This document shows positions 20,795 to 30,474 of a stretch of 63,851 nucleotides of DNA, one piece after another. Every line of letters begins with the position of its first letter. The first letter of the stretch is position 1. Source of the DNA: a virus. Made by a program: the position numbers and the translations under genes. Below the pieces are notes generated by a model. The model made no database searches, was not told the DNA's origin, and worked only from the letters and a program-made list of their open reading frames with translations. The stretch spans positions 1 to 63,851 of the IMG/VR virus record IMGVR_UViG_3300030419_006697. One strand, given 5' to 3'.

Positions 20795-21826
20795 ATGAGC
20801 TATTTAGATCCAAAAGAAAGAGTAATAGATTTACAACTAACTTCTTACGGTAAATATTTATTATCAATAGGAAAGTTAAATCCGGTGTATTATGCATTCT
20901 TTGATGATGACGTTTTATATGATGGTCAATATGCAAGCATTTTAGAGTCACAAAGTGATATTGAACCAAGAATTCAAGAAGGCACGCCACGACTGTCAGT
21001 GCAAACTGCATATTCAGGCAGGGATTTGGAAATATTTAACAAGAATCCAAACATAATAAACAATTTAATAATTGGCAGTGATATCGAAGATGAAGAAAAA
21101 CTTAAACAAGGACTTATAAAAATAGCAGACGAACCAGAAGCTGCCGAAATACTACAACAGCCTTTGGGCAAATCAAATCCACAATATGATTTTGCCCCTG
21201 CGTGGAGTATTAATTTTCTAAAACAGCCTTTATCTTCATCAACTAATTATTTAAGTATTAGTAGCTCTAGAGGAGAACAATTCCGAAACATACCACAGCT
21301 AGAGGCTGATGTTTTATTTGAAATAAAGAAAAATTCAGCCAATGTGGCTTCTTCTGATGTGTCAGATATGGGCTTTTTGTCTGCTGAAACAGAATATATC
21401 AGCCAATTGGAGTTTTCGGATGGTTCTAATATAGTAGTAGATAACACTTCTTTCATCGCTTTAAAGATAGAAGAGGACAACACCTTTTTTGAAGATGAGA
21501 ATTTTGAGGTGGAATTTTTTAGGGTGCTGACTATTAATGGCGAGGAAACATTGATTCCTTTAACATATTTTGATGCAGGAGTCGATGATCCAGAAGAACT
21601 AGAAGAGGAATTGGGCGTTCACGGCAACACTCAATGCGTTCAGAGCTATTTAACTGTTCGCATTGATGAAGAAATCGATTTAGATGTTATATGTCCTTTA
21701 ATAGGCAACGATCAAGTAAAAAACATCTATCAAGATGGTATATTCAAATGCGAGGACAAGGGAGAAGATCTTGATACGCTTGATATATATGAAGATACCG
21801 ACGACACAGAGGATATATGTGACTAA
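20795..21826 (+). CDS. Virion structural protein, LTxxG/FxxxDD N-terminal family
   Basis: A 343-aa acidic protein starting directly after the preceding stop codon (TAA then ATG). The N-terminus reads VIDLQLTSYGKYLLSIGKL then YYAFFDDDVLYDGQYA, a pattern shared in outline with the 28460 protein. The remainder is rich in Asp/Glu; the C-terminal ~50 residues are extremely acidic (DTLDIYEDTDDTEDICD). Proteins with this N-terminus are recurrent, mostly uncharacterised structural components of marine T4-like phages. It overlaps the next gene by one base. No catalytic motif seen. Confidence 0.5.
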   Translation: MSYLDPKERVIDLQLTSYGKYLLSIGKLNPVYYAFFDDDVLYDGQYASILESQSDIEPRIQEGTPRLSVQTAYSGRDLEIFNKNPNIINNLIIGSDIEDEEKLKQGLIKIADEPEAAEILQQPLGKSNPQYDFAPAWSINFLKQPLSSSTNYLSISSSRGEQFRNIPQLEADVLFEIKKNSANVASSDVSDMGFLSAETEYISQLEFSDGSNIVVDNTSFIALKIEEDNTFFEDENFEVEFFRVLTINGEETLIPLTYFDAGVDDPEELEEELGVHGNTQCVQSYLTVRIDEEIDLDVICPLIGNDQVKNIYQDGIFKCEDKGEDLDTLDIYEDTDDTEDICD

Positions 21827-24800
21827 TGATATCAAAACAAAGTTTAACTGAAAATATCATACCAAACATTTATTTAAAAAAAATAATTTTAAATAGCGAT
21901 TATAAAGATGCAAAAAACAAGAAGACCAGAGAGTATACTGTTTTTGGATCGACCATATCTACGATAAAGCCAACACAGACGCTTTCTGACATTGGAATAT
22001 CCAATATGCTAATATCGATGAAATTTGTCAAAACGCAAAGCATCGAATCAGAAATGTTACAGCTTTTAAATACGGAATTAAAAGAATATATCAATGTATA
22101 CATTCATCAAATAACAGATAAAGACGTATATGAAGCATATGCAACTGATTCCAGTCTGGCTGCAACTGAACAATCTCCGTTTGACTCTGAACTAATAAGT
22201 ACTAAAAAAATTAATTTGACTGAATTAATGGATTTCGGCGCCGACATTCCAATTGGGTCAAAAAGCTTGTTGTTTAAAAACGAGCAAACGTTATCAGACG
22301 GTACGCAAATATTGGAATTGGTTCAGAGTTTAAGCTTTAATTTTGATAAAGATGTAGATTTTCTTGGATATGTGATGCTTGTTGTTCTAGAACCTCTTGG
22401 TGCCGAAGGAATTGCTGAAAATTTTACTAGCAAAATAACTTCTGATATTATTATTTTAGACGGTCAATTCCAAAATGAAGGACTTATTTTTACAATTGCG
22501 CCATACGATCCAAGCGACAAAGAGTTGGCCAAATTTGGCAAACCTGGAGATATTTGGTCTGGCGGTGTTCATTTGTTTGAAGGTCAGTTTATGGCTGGAG
22601 ATGTGCATAGTGATAAGCCACATCCATTTTTAAATTATGATGTTGTTCCGGTAACAAAATTTGTCGATAATCGAGTAAAAGCAAAAATAGAAAAGAAGAT
22701 AATAAATTTAACAAAATCTTATGAAAAGGTTTCATCACTAGGGACAGCATACAACAATACTTTTTTGAATTTATTGGATTTTGAGGAATATAAAAATGTT
22801 AGCTACATCAGTGATTTATATCTAGCACAAGATTCTAAAGCTAATGTTAACGGACTAGTCTCTGTTGATAAGCATATGCTGTTAAAAAACAAAGGTGCAA
22901 TGTCTTTCATTTTTGATAATATTCAAAAAGCATTCAAAGACGATCCAGAAAAAAGAGAACAATTGCTCAACATAGTATATGACAGTGCGCGTCTAGAAAG
23001 GTTGAATATATACGAAAACAATCTTTTAATGGGCACCATTACTTACAATACGCCAACAGATATTACTGTCTTCAACAACTCGATGACTGAATTTAACAGT
23101 ACAAAAGATGCTGAATTTGCAAATTTTTCCATTACGATGGAAAATGACATAAAATTAAATGATAATTCTGGCTTACAACATTTCTCTTTTAAAAAAATAA
23201 ACAAAGGGAAGAGTTCCGTTTCAGGCAAGTTTCATTATAGACTGGAAGTGGAATATCGTGATCCAACAGTTGAATTTGTAAAAAGCGTACTTCCGTCTAT
23301 TGCAAGCGCCTTGGAGGATATTGAAAAACTTTTAGCAATTGCCAACAAGAAAGAAATAACTAGCACTGGTTTAAAATCTGGATTTAATCCGTATACACAA
23401 ACTTTAAATGAAAATACGATTAATAAAATCATCAACAAGGCTAGTGGCGATATTAAAATAACATCCGATAACGTATTGAGCAATGTAGCAAAATTAGTAG
23501 AAAATGATAGGTTTGTTTCTTACGTTTACAATGAAGACTTGAATTATAAACAAATTGTAAGTGAAATTAAAAAAATGGCTCGGATTACAGTTGCTAGTTT
23601 AGAGGAATTTCTACTTTTACAAGATTTGTTAAATAATATAAAATCACAAATTGAAGCCCATTTGGCCTCTTTTGGCTCCAAGCCAACAAAAGATCTTGGC
23701 GGAACTGCTGATCAAAATTCATACGCCACAGCTAAAGGTGTGACACCAGGCGAGCATTTTTTCTCTTCTAGGGTACTTACGGAAGAGGCAGAAGCTCATA
23801 TTATTATAAACAGCTACGGTTATGATTTTTTAGGGTATATGCCAATAATATCTAATGACGATTCTGTTACGGCAATACTAAATAATGATTATAAAAATAC
23901 TGTTTTGAGTATGTTAAAACAAATAACTACGTCAGATCAACTTTCAGAGGTTGAACTAAATTCAGATTTCCAAGCAAAAGGATTTATTACATCAGAGAAT
24001 TTAACTAAAGATGGATTTTCTTTTTTAAACATACCAATTGAAATACCGAACAATAATTCTTTAAAAAAATCAATTGTATTGCCTGCGTCAGCTATAGACA
24101 TTAATGATGATAAAGTTCAAGAAGATGATATCTTCAACGCTATAATCAAATTTAAAACTATGCTTTCTGGAGATGATTCGGATCATAAAAGCTTTGATAA
24201 GCATAAAACTAGAATTGATAAACAATTAAGTGAAATATTAGCCTTTAATCATAACGCATCTATTGGCCCAGTTTTTCGAGCCTCCTCTGAAACAACAAAA
24301 AAGAATCAAGAATTTGATCTTTTTGGCGATTCTTCTAAAAGAGGCTTTAAAAGCCCTTCGAAAAATCGAGGCACTGTTGAAAAAGCACCTCCAAATAACT
24401 TTAATTATAATTTTTTAAAAACAGCGTTATTAAGCAAAGGGCTGATGTCGAATATGGAAGGGTTTATCCCAAATATGAGCAAGCCAACTTTTAAACCATT
24501 TGGCGATCTAGGGTTGTTTGCCCTCGCGAAATCCCTTCCAGTTCAGGTGAAATGTTTATCTATTAAAAATAACAATCTTGGCCCATTTAAGGATTTCTTA
24601 AAAACAGATCAATTTTACATCAACACTGGTATTATAAATCCTTTATATTTGTGTTATTTTTGGTTTATACATCAAAATATTGTCGGAGTGGAATATTTAG
24701 ACAATTATGAAGTAATTAATGATAATGTTGTATTAAAGAACGTTGATAATCCATATGAAAAAGGTATGATTATTAACACTAAAACAAGAAATATTAAGCG

Positions 24801-25041
24801 ACCAGTTTGGAAAAAGGTTGATTTGAAAGTTTTAGACTCATTAGCCGGTAATGAAAGATTGATATGCAGACTAGTTAGATTTGAAGATAAAAATTATATT
24901 AATACTGACTTACTTAAGAGCCTAGAAATGCCTTTAATTAATAATTTTTTCGTCCTAGAAGGACAGGGCATTCAGACTGGACCAGGCGTGACTTTTGAGG
25001 GCATTGGCGCCCTTGAAACCGGCCCCGCTTTCGAAATATAG
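21826..25041 (+). CDS. Large virion structural protein, unknown (1071 aa)
   Basis: I do not recognise a named family. The protein begins MISKQSLTENIIPNIYLKKIIL and continues with mixed alpha/beta sequence rich in Lys, Asn and Asp. Around residues 490-600 there are helical stretches (LPSIASALEDIEKLLAIANKK, IKKMARITVASLEEFLLLQDLL), and the last ~40 residues are Gly-rich (GQGIQTGPGVTFEGIGALETG). It sits in an uninterrupted run of tail genes, starting on the last base of the previous stop codon, so a baseplate or tail-periphery role is likely. No signal peptide, membrane segment or enzyme motif is apparent. Confidence 0.45.
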   Translation: MISKQSLTENIIPNIYLKKIILNSDYKDAKNKKTREYTVFGSTISTIKPTQTLSDIGISNMLISMKFVKTQSIESEMLQLLNTELKEYINVYIHQITDKDVYEAYATDSSLAATEQSPFDSELISTKKINLTELMDFGADIPIGSKSLLFKNEQTLSDGTQILELVQSLSFNFDKDVDFLGYVMLVVLEPLGAEGIAENFTSKITSDIIILDGQFQNEGLIFTIAPYDPSDKELAKFGKPGDIWSGGVHLFEGQFMAGDVHSDKPHPFLNYDVVPVTKFVDNRVKAKIEKKIINLTKSYEKVSSLGTAYNNTFLNLLDFEEYKNVSYISDLYLAQDSKANVNGLVSVDKHMLLKNKGAMSFIFDNIQKAFKDDPEKREQLLNIVYDSARLERLNIYENNLLMGTITYNTPTDITVFNNSMTEFNSTKDAEFANFSITMENDIKLNDNSGLQHFSFKKINKGKSSVSGKFHYRLEVEYRDPTVEFVKSVLPSIASALEDIEKLLAIANKKEITSTGLKSGFNPYTQTLNENTINKIINKASGDIKITSDNVLSNVAKLVENDRFVSYVYNEDLNYKQIVSEIKKMARITVASLEEFLLLQDLLNNIKSQIEAHLASFGSKPTKDLGGTADQNSYATAKGVTPGEHFFSSRVLTEEAEAHIIINSYGYDFLGYMPIISNDDSVTAILNNDYKNTVLSMLKQITTSDQLSEVELNSDFQAKGFITSENLTKDGFSFLNIPIEIPNNNSLKKSIVLPASAIDINDDKVQEDDIFNAIIKFKTMLSGDDSDHKSFDKHKTRIDKQLSEILAFNHNASIGPVFRASSETTKKNQEFDLFGDSSKRGFKSPSKNRGTVEKAPPNNFNYNFLKTALLSKGLMSNMEGFIPNMSKPTFKPFGDLGLFALAKSLPVQVKCLSIKNNNLGPFKDFLKTDQFYINTGIINPLYLCYFWFIHQNIVGVEYLDNYEVINDNVVLKNVDNPYEKGMIINTKTRNIKRPVWKKVDLKVLDSLAGNERLICRLVRFEDKNYINTDLLKSLEMPLINNFFVLEGQGIQTGPGVTFEGIGALETGPAFEI

Positions 25042-25049
25042 GGTTTTAA

Positions 25050-25214
25050 ATGGAATTAATAGACGACTATATAACAACCAAATACAACGTCTTGCTGGCA
25101 GAATTGAAGCAGAAAAATGACAGTATTAGCGTTTTGGGTTCCGATGTGCTACAAGAAAATGTTGAGAATATAAATAAATCTAACAAAACAGAAGATAATA
25201 AAGATAAAAAATAA
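25050..25214 (+). CDS. Small hypothetical protein (54 aa)
   Basis: Short ORF filling the gap between two ~1060-aa structural genes: ATG at 25050, TAA at 25212. It encodes MELIDDYITTKYNVLLAEL followed by a polar, Asn/Lys/Asp-rich tail ending EDNKDKK. The SD is weak (GGG eight bases upstream). The amphipathic N-terminal half could form a helix. Tight packing (8 bases after the previous stop, 22 before the next start) supports a real gene, but composition alone does not prove expression. Confidence 0.45.
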   Translation: MELIDDYITTKYNVLLAELKQKNDSISVLGSDVLQENVENINKSNKTEDNKDKK

Positions 25215-25236
25215 ATTTTATAGTTGGGTGTAAAAA

Positions 25237-28200
25237 GTGATTATTATTGATAAACAAGAAGAAGTGGTAATACAAAATGTAATTTCAGCCAAGGCACAGC
25301 CTGGCGCCAATAATTTTTTAAATTACATTTATCTGTTCAACAATAATTCGGACATAAGGATTAAGTCAGTTTCTAGTGTTCTTGATGATTTCTCTTCAGA
25401 TATAAATAAATTTTATGATAAAAATGTTAGTATCATTCTTTCACAAAAAGTACTGCAAGAGTTGTCGCCTCACCCAGTGCCAGACGATGGCGAGATTTAT
25501 TCCGATGCTACTGAAATTCCAAGACAAAACTATATCGGCCAAGCTAACGGTTCTTTATTCGACAAATTTAAGCAATACAATGTCGATCTTGATTCTTCAA
25601 TTAATTTAAAACCAACTAACGATCCAGGCCAAAGCCCTTATTCGATTCATTTTTTAGATATGTTAGGTGCAAATAGTGCTTATAATTTTATTATAGACAA
25701 AAAAGGTTCATATCTTTTCAATTTTCAAACAATTAAGCTAGATTTGAGACAAATTGAACTAGAGCCAATAGCATTTCCCATTGCAAATGCTTATTATACT
25801 AATTTATCACAATTAGAAGATCAGAACTACATTTATCAGCAAGAGATGCCTTTTAAGGTTCACTTCGTAGATTCTGCAAACGGATCAAGTTCAGACAACG
25901 AAGATAAAATTGAAGAATATATTCAGTCGTTTTTCAATGAATATGGACTTTACAATCCTGTATCTGAATATTCGGCAATAAGAGTTGGTGTTCCATTAAA
26001 TTTTGAAAACTATAGTTATGGAATCAGTAAAAGCCAAGAGCTGGGAATAAATTTGAAACAGCCAGAGTATAAAAAAATATATAATTATTATGACGAGGAA
26101 TATGAGACAACAATCACGGAATTAGTTAAGAACCTAAACTTTGCGGACGAAAGAATTTTACCTAGTGTATATGATTTTCTATATGCTGAATCGCAAAAAG
26201 ATTTAAATCTGTTTTTAAATATTCCAAATTATTCTCAAGAAAATATAAACTTTTCATCGATAGATAATTACCTAAATGCATATGCACAATTTTACTCAAA
26301 AGAAGTTCTAGCCAAGCAAGACGTTTTTAATCTCGAAACAGTTGATTTAGAGGCACTTAAATCACTTCTTGCCAATATGATTAATCATGCCGATAAACGT
26401 GATAAAGCAGCTCTAGAGAATATTATTAAGGATGTAATTAAAATCACTCCATTATCGAAAGTACTTCCTGTAGATTTAATATCTCCTGAAAATAAAAATA
26501 AAATACACTTCTATTTTTCCAAATTAAGCAATAAGATTATTACTATACTAAAAGAACAAGGCTATTGGCATCTTTTTGACTCGATTAAGAGTGCAATATA
26601 TTTTTCTGAAAAGTCAATGCACATTTTTGATCAAACTCTTGGCAGAGAATCTACTTTTCCGTTTTTGGTGAAGCTTAACATTCCATCTGAAACAATGGGG
26701 CCGTTAGCTAAATTATTTAGTAAAAACAACTTTTTAGACGAAATAAATGCCTATACTGCTACAAATTCAACTTATCCAAAAGAAAATAAGGCAACAATTC
26801 AAAATTATTGGGGTGCTGGAGTCCTCAATCCAGCACCAGGTAAAGATAGAAAAATAAATCTTTTAAACGATTATGAGTTGTTTAGCTATAAAATCTTTTT
26901 AACCCCTAAAGAAAAATCAATTGCTGAACCTGACGTTCCAGAACTACCTACTGCATTAGGCGCTACAGCTGCTGATCCAGAACAACTTATAAGTGAATTT
27001 GAGTTAAAAGATTATGATGTTGACGTTCATATGGACAATTTTGATAAAGATTTCAACAACCATACTCTAATATATGGAGAGAATGACGAGAATGAATCTG
27101 GAACTAAAAGCCCAATACAGCAGTTGATTAACAAGCTTAAGTCCTCACAAGCTCTAGAAGAATTAAAGAGTTTAGTATTTGCAAAAACTCTTGGCCCCGG
27201 TGAAATTAATGATGGACAATTTTGTTATCAAGAAACATTAATGTATGAAATAGCAAAATACAAAGTGTCTGCCAATGGCAGTTTAGATCTTGTTCAAAAC
27301 ATATTTCTGCCAATTAGCGAAACAGAGCCTGGCATTGCTAGAGACTTGTCTTATTTTGATACACAGATTGTTCCATTTCAAAAATATGTTTACAAGATTT
27401 TTGTGCATAAAGCGGTAATAGGAAGTAGATATAAGATTTCAAATGTAAAAAAATACGTTTTTGATCAGAATATTAGACTAGAGTACGAAATTGAGCCTTT
27501 TATTCAAATGGTGCGAGTGCCATATTATAATGTGGCCCCCCTTAGCTTCGATTATATAGACTATTGGAATTTGAAGTCAAATTTTACTGAAGTAGTAGAT
27601 GCTCCTCCACTTCCGCCGGATATTAATTTTGTTCCATTTCGCAATGTAAAAGATAGAATATTAATTCTGCTTAATAATACGATTGGGGAGCAAGTAACGC
27701 ATTTTATACCAATTTTCCCAGAAGAAAAAGCAATGGGAGATGCAATTGCGCTATCTCAAGATGTAAAGCCTGGAAAAGAAATAACATTTAAATCAGACGA
27801 CTCGCAGGGTACTTTTCAAGTAATAAGATTGAACGAAGAACCATCTGATTATAAAGATTTTGCAGAAGCAAATTTCCAAGATATAATAGAAATATTTTCT
27901 AATAGTGAGCAGAAAAATGACTCATTAGTACAAGACATAATGCCCAATAAAGATTATTATTATATAGCTAGATTTATTGACATACACGGCAACATCTCCA
28001 ATCCTACTGATATTTTTAAAATTCGTATGCATTATGAAACAGGAATTCTCCCGTATTTAACGGTAAACTCTTTGGATATGAGAGAGTTGCAGAAAAAGGC
28101 TCATCAGGCCCATTTTCTGCCTTTTGCGAAAGCAAAAAAATATATATTAATAAAACCAAGCAACGAACAATCATTATTATTTGCTGGTAATCCTGATGTT

Positions 28201-28428
28201 GAGGCGGATAATCCTTTGGGCGGCGCAGGCGTCCCTCCTGAAAGTTTAGAACCAGAAATATTTGATAAATTTAACTATGCTACTTATGATGTCAAACTTG
28301 GCTCGAATAAGGTCAAAGATAGTGTTTTTGGGAAAAGATTTAAAATACGAGTTACGTCTAAACAGACAGGTAAAAAAATAGATATCAATATTGATGTTAA
28401 ACAACCTAATGTCATTATTAATGATTAA
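25237..28428 (+). CDS. Large virion structural protein, unknown (1063 aa)
   Basis: Starts with GTG (IIIDKQEEVVIQNVISAKAQPGANNFLNYI). No named family is recognised. The middle is helical; the C-terminal third has beta-rich, fibronectin-like segments (YETLMYEIAKYKVS, QKYVYKIFVHKAVIGSRYKI, DYYYIARFIDIHGNISNPTDIFKIRM) typical of beta-sandwich modules in phage tails. The extreme C-terminus is basic (GKRFKIRVTSKQTGKKIDI). It lies between structural genes and before a candidate promoter at 28433. Probably a peripheral baseplate or fibre-connecting protein. The GTG is used because it is the first start in frame after the 54-aa gene; the SD is poor (GTTGGG upstream). Confidence 0.45.
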   Translation: MIIIDKQEEVVIQNVISAKAQPGANNFLNYIYLFNNNSDIRIKSVSSVLDDFSSDINKFYDKNVSIILSQKVLQELSPHPVPDDGEIYSDATEIPRQNYIGQANGSLFDKFKQYNVDLDSSINLKPTNDPGQSPYSIHFLDMLGANSAYNFIIDKKGSYLFNFQTIKLDLRQIELEPIAFPIANAYYTNLSQLEDQNYIYQQEMPFKVHFVDSANGSSSDNEDKIEEYIQSFFNEYGLYNPVSEYSAIRVGVPLNFENYSYGISKSQELGINLKQPEYKKIYNYYDEEYETTITELVKNLNFADERILPSVYDFLYAESQKDLNLFLNIPNYSQENINFSSIDNYLNAYAQFYSKEVLAKQDVFNLETVDLEALKSLLANMINHADKRDKAALENIIKDVIKITPLSKVLPVDLISPENKNKIHFYFSKLSNKIITILKEQGYWHLFDSIKSAIYFSEKSMHIFDQTLGRESTFPFLVKLNIPSETMGPLAKLFSKNNFLDEINAYTATNSTYPKENKATIQNYWGAGVLNPAPGKDRKINLLNDYELFSYKIFLTPKEKSIAEPDVPELPTALGATAADPEQLISEFELKDYDVDVHMDNFDKDFNNHTLIYGENDENESGTKSPIQQLINKLKSSQALEELKSLVFAKTLGPGEINDGQFCYQETLMYEIAKYKVSANGSLDLVQNIFLPISETEPGIARDLSYFDTQIVPFQKYVYKIFVHKAVIGSRYKISNVKKYVFDQNIRLEYEIEPFIQMVRVPYYNVAPLSFDYIDYWNLKSNFTEVVDAPPLPPDINFVPFRNVKDRILILLNNTIGEQVTHFIPIFPEEKAMGDAIALSQDVKPGKEITFKSDDSQGTFQVIRLNEEPSDYKDFAEANFQDIIEIFSNSEQKNDSLVQDIMPNKDYYYIARFIDIHGNISNPTDIFKIRMHYETGILPYLTVNSLDMRELQKKAHQAHFLPFAKAKKYILIKPSNEQSLLFAGNPDVEADNPLGGAGVPPESLEPEIFDKFNYATYDVKLGSNKVKDSVFGKRFKIRVTSKQTGKKIDINIDVKQPNVIIND

Positions 28429-28432
28429 TGCT

Positions 28433-28442
28433 ACTATTTATA
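28433..28442 (+). promoter_or_regulatory. Candidate late promoter element ACTATTTATA
   Basis: Copy of ACTAnTTAnW in the 31-base gap before the 28460 gene, 17 bases upstream of its ATG and followed by an AAAGGAGA ribosome binding site. It is identical over ten bases to the copy at 42175. Confidence 0.5.
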
Positions 28443-28459
28443 GATAAAGGAGAATTGTA

Positions 28460-29398
28460 ATGGCTTTTTTGGATAATTCTGGTGACATTATTTTAGATGC
28501 TGTTTTAACTGATACTGGCCGCGCCAGACTTGCAAAGGGCGACGGTTCCTTTAAGATAGCTAAATTTGCTTTGGGAGATGATGAAATAGATTATACATCT
28601 TACAATCCGGATCATTCATCCGGTTCGGCATATTATGATTTGGAAATTCTACAAACTCCTATTTTTGAAGCATTCACAAATAATACTTCTAATATGAAAT
28701 CAAAATTATTGAGTTTAAGTAATAATAATCTTTTATATCTACCAGTAATTCAACTAAATGATGTTGGAGATCTATACAAGCAAACTGCTGCTGGTAACGA
28801 ATATGGATCAGGATCTCACGTAGTATTAGTAGACACTTCAACTGTGAATAACGTTACTGATGCGGTCGGGATTATTGACGGAGTGGCTGCTAACAGCGCC
28901 GCGCGGCATATCCGCGTAGATCAAGGCCTTAATACGACTGAAATTTCTCCAGATAATATATTAAATCCAGAGCTTAAAGAGACCCAATATATTGTAGAGA
29001 TTGACTCTAGGTTCGGCAAGCTTTATGATGTAGTTGGAGGAGGCGATCAACCGGCTGCCCCATCTTTTATAGATGATGATTTAATCGCTTCTTATTATTT
29101 TACACAAAATGTTGGCAGCTATGTTGCTGATTCTGAAGCGGGAAATTCAGCTCTGGAATCCGGTGCCAAGGCAAAGGCAAATTTTGAATCAATTGATGGG
29201 CCACGGGGCACCAACTTAAGATTTGGTATTTTAGCTTCAGTGGACTTGGTTACTAGTGATTATTTATTTACAACTATTGGAAATACTTTAACTGCAACAG
29301 GCGGTCCATACCGCTTCATTGATTCTACAGTCAAAGTAACAGGCGTGACAACTGGCTATAGAGTTGACATACCAATAAGATTTTTAAAGAAACAATAA
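28460..29398 (+). CDS. Virion structural protein, LTDTGRxxLAxG family
   Basis: A 312-aa protein with strong SD (AAAGGAG, 28446-28452). The N-terminus MAFLDNSGDIILDAVLTDTG then GRARLAKGDGSFKIAKFALGDDEIDY matches a recurrent N-terminal domain of tail proteins in marine T4-like phages; the pattern is related to that of the 20795 protein. The C-terminal half is beta-rich (FTTIGNTLTATGGPYRFI, TGVTTGYRVDIPIRFL). It is followed within 10 bases by two further structural genes. Probably a baseplate-wedge or fibre-base protein. Family pattern is confident, exact role is not. Confidence 0.55.
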   Translation: MAFLDNSGDIILDAVLTDTGRARLAKGDGSFKIAKFALGDDEIDYTSYNPDHSSGSAYYDLEILQTPIFEAFTNNTSNMKSKLLSLSNNNLLYLPVIQLNDVGDLYKQTAAGNEYGSGSHVVLVDTSTVNNVTDAVGIIDGVAANSAARHIRVDQGLNTTEISPDNILNPELKETQYIVEIDSRFGKLYDVVGGGDQPAAPSFIDDDLIASYYFTQNVGSYVADSEAGNSALESGAKAKANFESIDGPRGTNLRFGILASVDLVTSDYLFTTIGNTLTATGGPYRFIDSTVKVTGVTTGYRVDIPIRFLKKQ

Positions 29399-29408
29399 GG
29401 GATAAAAG

Positions 29409-30473
29409 ATGGCTAATACATTTAAGACTTTTATGAATAGCGATATCGCTAATACAAGAACTTTGCTTCACGAAGCAATTCCGGTTACAGGTACAATAGT
29501 TTCTGGAACTTATACTAGTGATGGAAATATTAAAACATTTGCGCACGGTATGTTTGAAGCTGTTTATGATTATCCTTACTTAAGTTCTTCTGCAAATCAC
29601 ATTTTTGATATCACCGCCGGCTATTCGGCAAACAGTAGCCTATCTGCTTCTGCAAACACTCAAAATGCCAAAAAGATTAATATATACAACCAGCACGCGC
29701 AAGTGTTATATGGTTATGATGTAACAGGTTCCATTCAGGAATTCGATTTGGATGGAGATATTGCGGGCGGCGGTACTAAAATGAGAGAGTGCTTCTTTTT
29801 AAATTTCTCTCGTTTGCTTACGAAAGATGAAATCAAAAAAGACAGTTTTAGACTAGAAATGTATTCTACAGCTAGTAATGTGTTTGGAGAAAACAATAGA
29901 GGTGGCCGAAAAGTTATCGGTGATTACGGCGCCGCCACGAGCTACAAAGTTAATTCTCCAGCTGGAGAATATGGCTTGCTATATACAGCTTCCGCAGCAC
30001 CTTTGGGCGATATTGTAGGACACGTATATTATCAAGCAGGTATTGCTGTAATTACCGCATCATTCTTTAGCGGTGCTTTTGGAGATCCTGCTAATGTACC
30101 AACTGGCGCTCTCAAGAAGACCAAAACAGCTGTAAATTATGCCTTAACTTCATCAACAATCACTGAAATTGCAAATGGGTTGAGATTTACTTGGGATAAT
30201 CTAGATTTTAACAACACAACGGAGTTAAATTCAACAATCTATTTTTGTCGTGCAAATACTCAAAACTTCAACTATAGTGCGAATCCCACTTATCTTACTG
30301 CTAGTAAGATTAGAGTTAAGAATGAAAATCCAAAAGCTGAACCAGTTTCTTATGTTACTACGGTTGGTCTTTATTCTGCAGATAATGAATTACTAGCAGT
30401 AGCTAAATTATCAGAACCTCTTAAGAAGTCACCTTCAAACGAGCTTACTTTGAGGGTCAGACTAGACTACTAA
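29409..30473 (+). CDS. Virion structural protein with LYSxDNELLAVAKLSxPLKK C-terminus
   Basis: A 354-aa beta-rich protein (MANTFKTFMNSDIANTRTLL at the N-terminus, Ser/Tyr-rich middle). The last ~45 residues, ending in VGLYSADNELLAVAKLSEPL then a basic/Leu-rich strand RVRLDY, form a conserved end also present in the next protein. It is packed with its neighbours: 10 bases after the 28460 gene and one base before the 30475 gene. SD GGGATAAAAG precedes the ATG. Such proteins occur in the distal baseplate clusters of marine T4-likes; specific role unknown. Confidence 0.5.
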   Translation: MANTFKTFMNSDIANTRTLLHEAIPVTGTIVSGTYTSDGNIKTFAHGMFEAVYDYPYLSSSANHIFDITAGYSANSSLSASANTQNAKKINIYNQHAQVLYGYDVTGSIQEFDLDGDIAGGGTKMRECFFLNFSRLLTKDEIKKDSFRLEMYSTASNVFGENNRGGRKVIGDYGAATSYKVNSPAGEYGLLYTASAAPLGDIVGHVYYQAGIAVITASFFSGAFGDPANVPTGALKKTKTAVNYALTSSTITEIANGLRFTWDNLDFNNTTELNSTIYFCRANTQNFNYSANPTYLTASKIRVKNENPKAEPVSYVTTVGLYSADNELLAVAKLSEPLKKSPSNELTLRVRLDY

Positions 30474-30474
30474 A

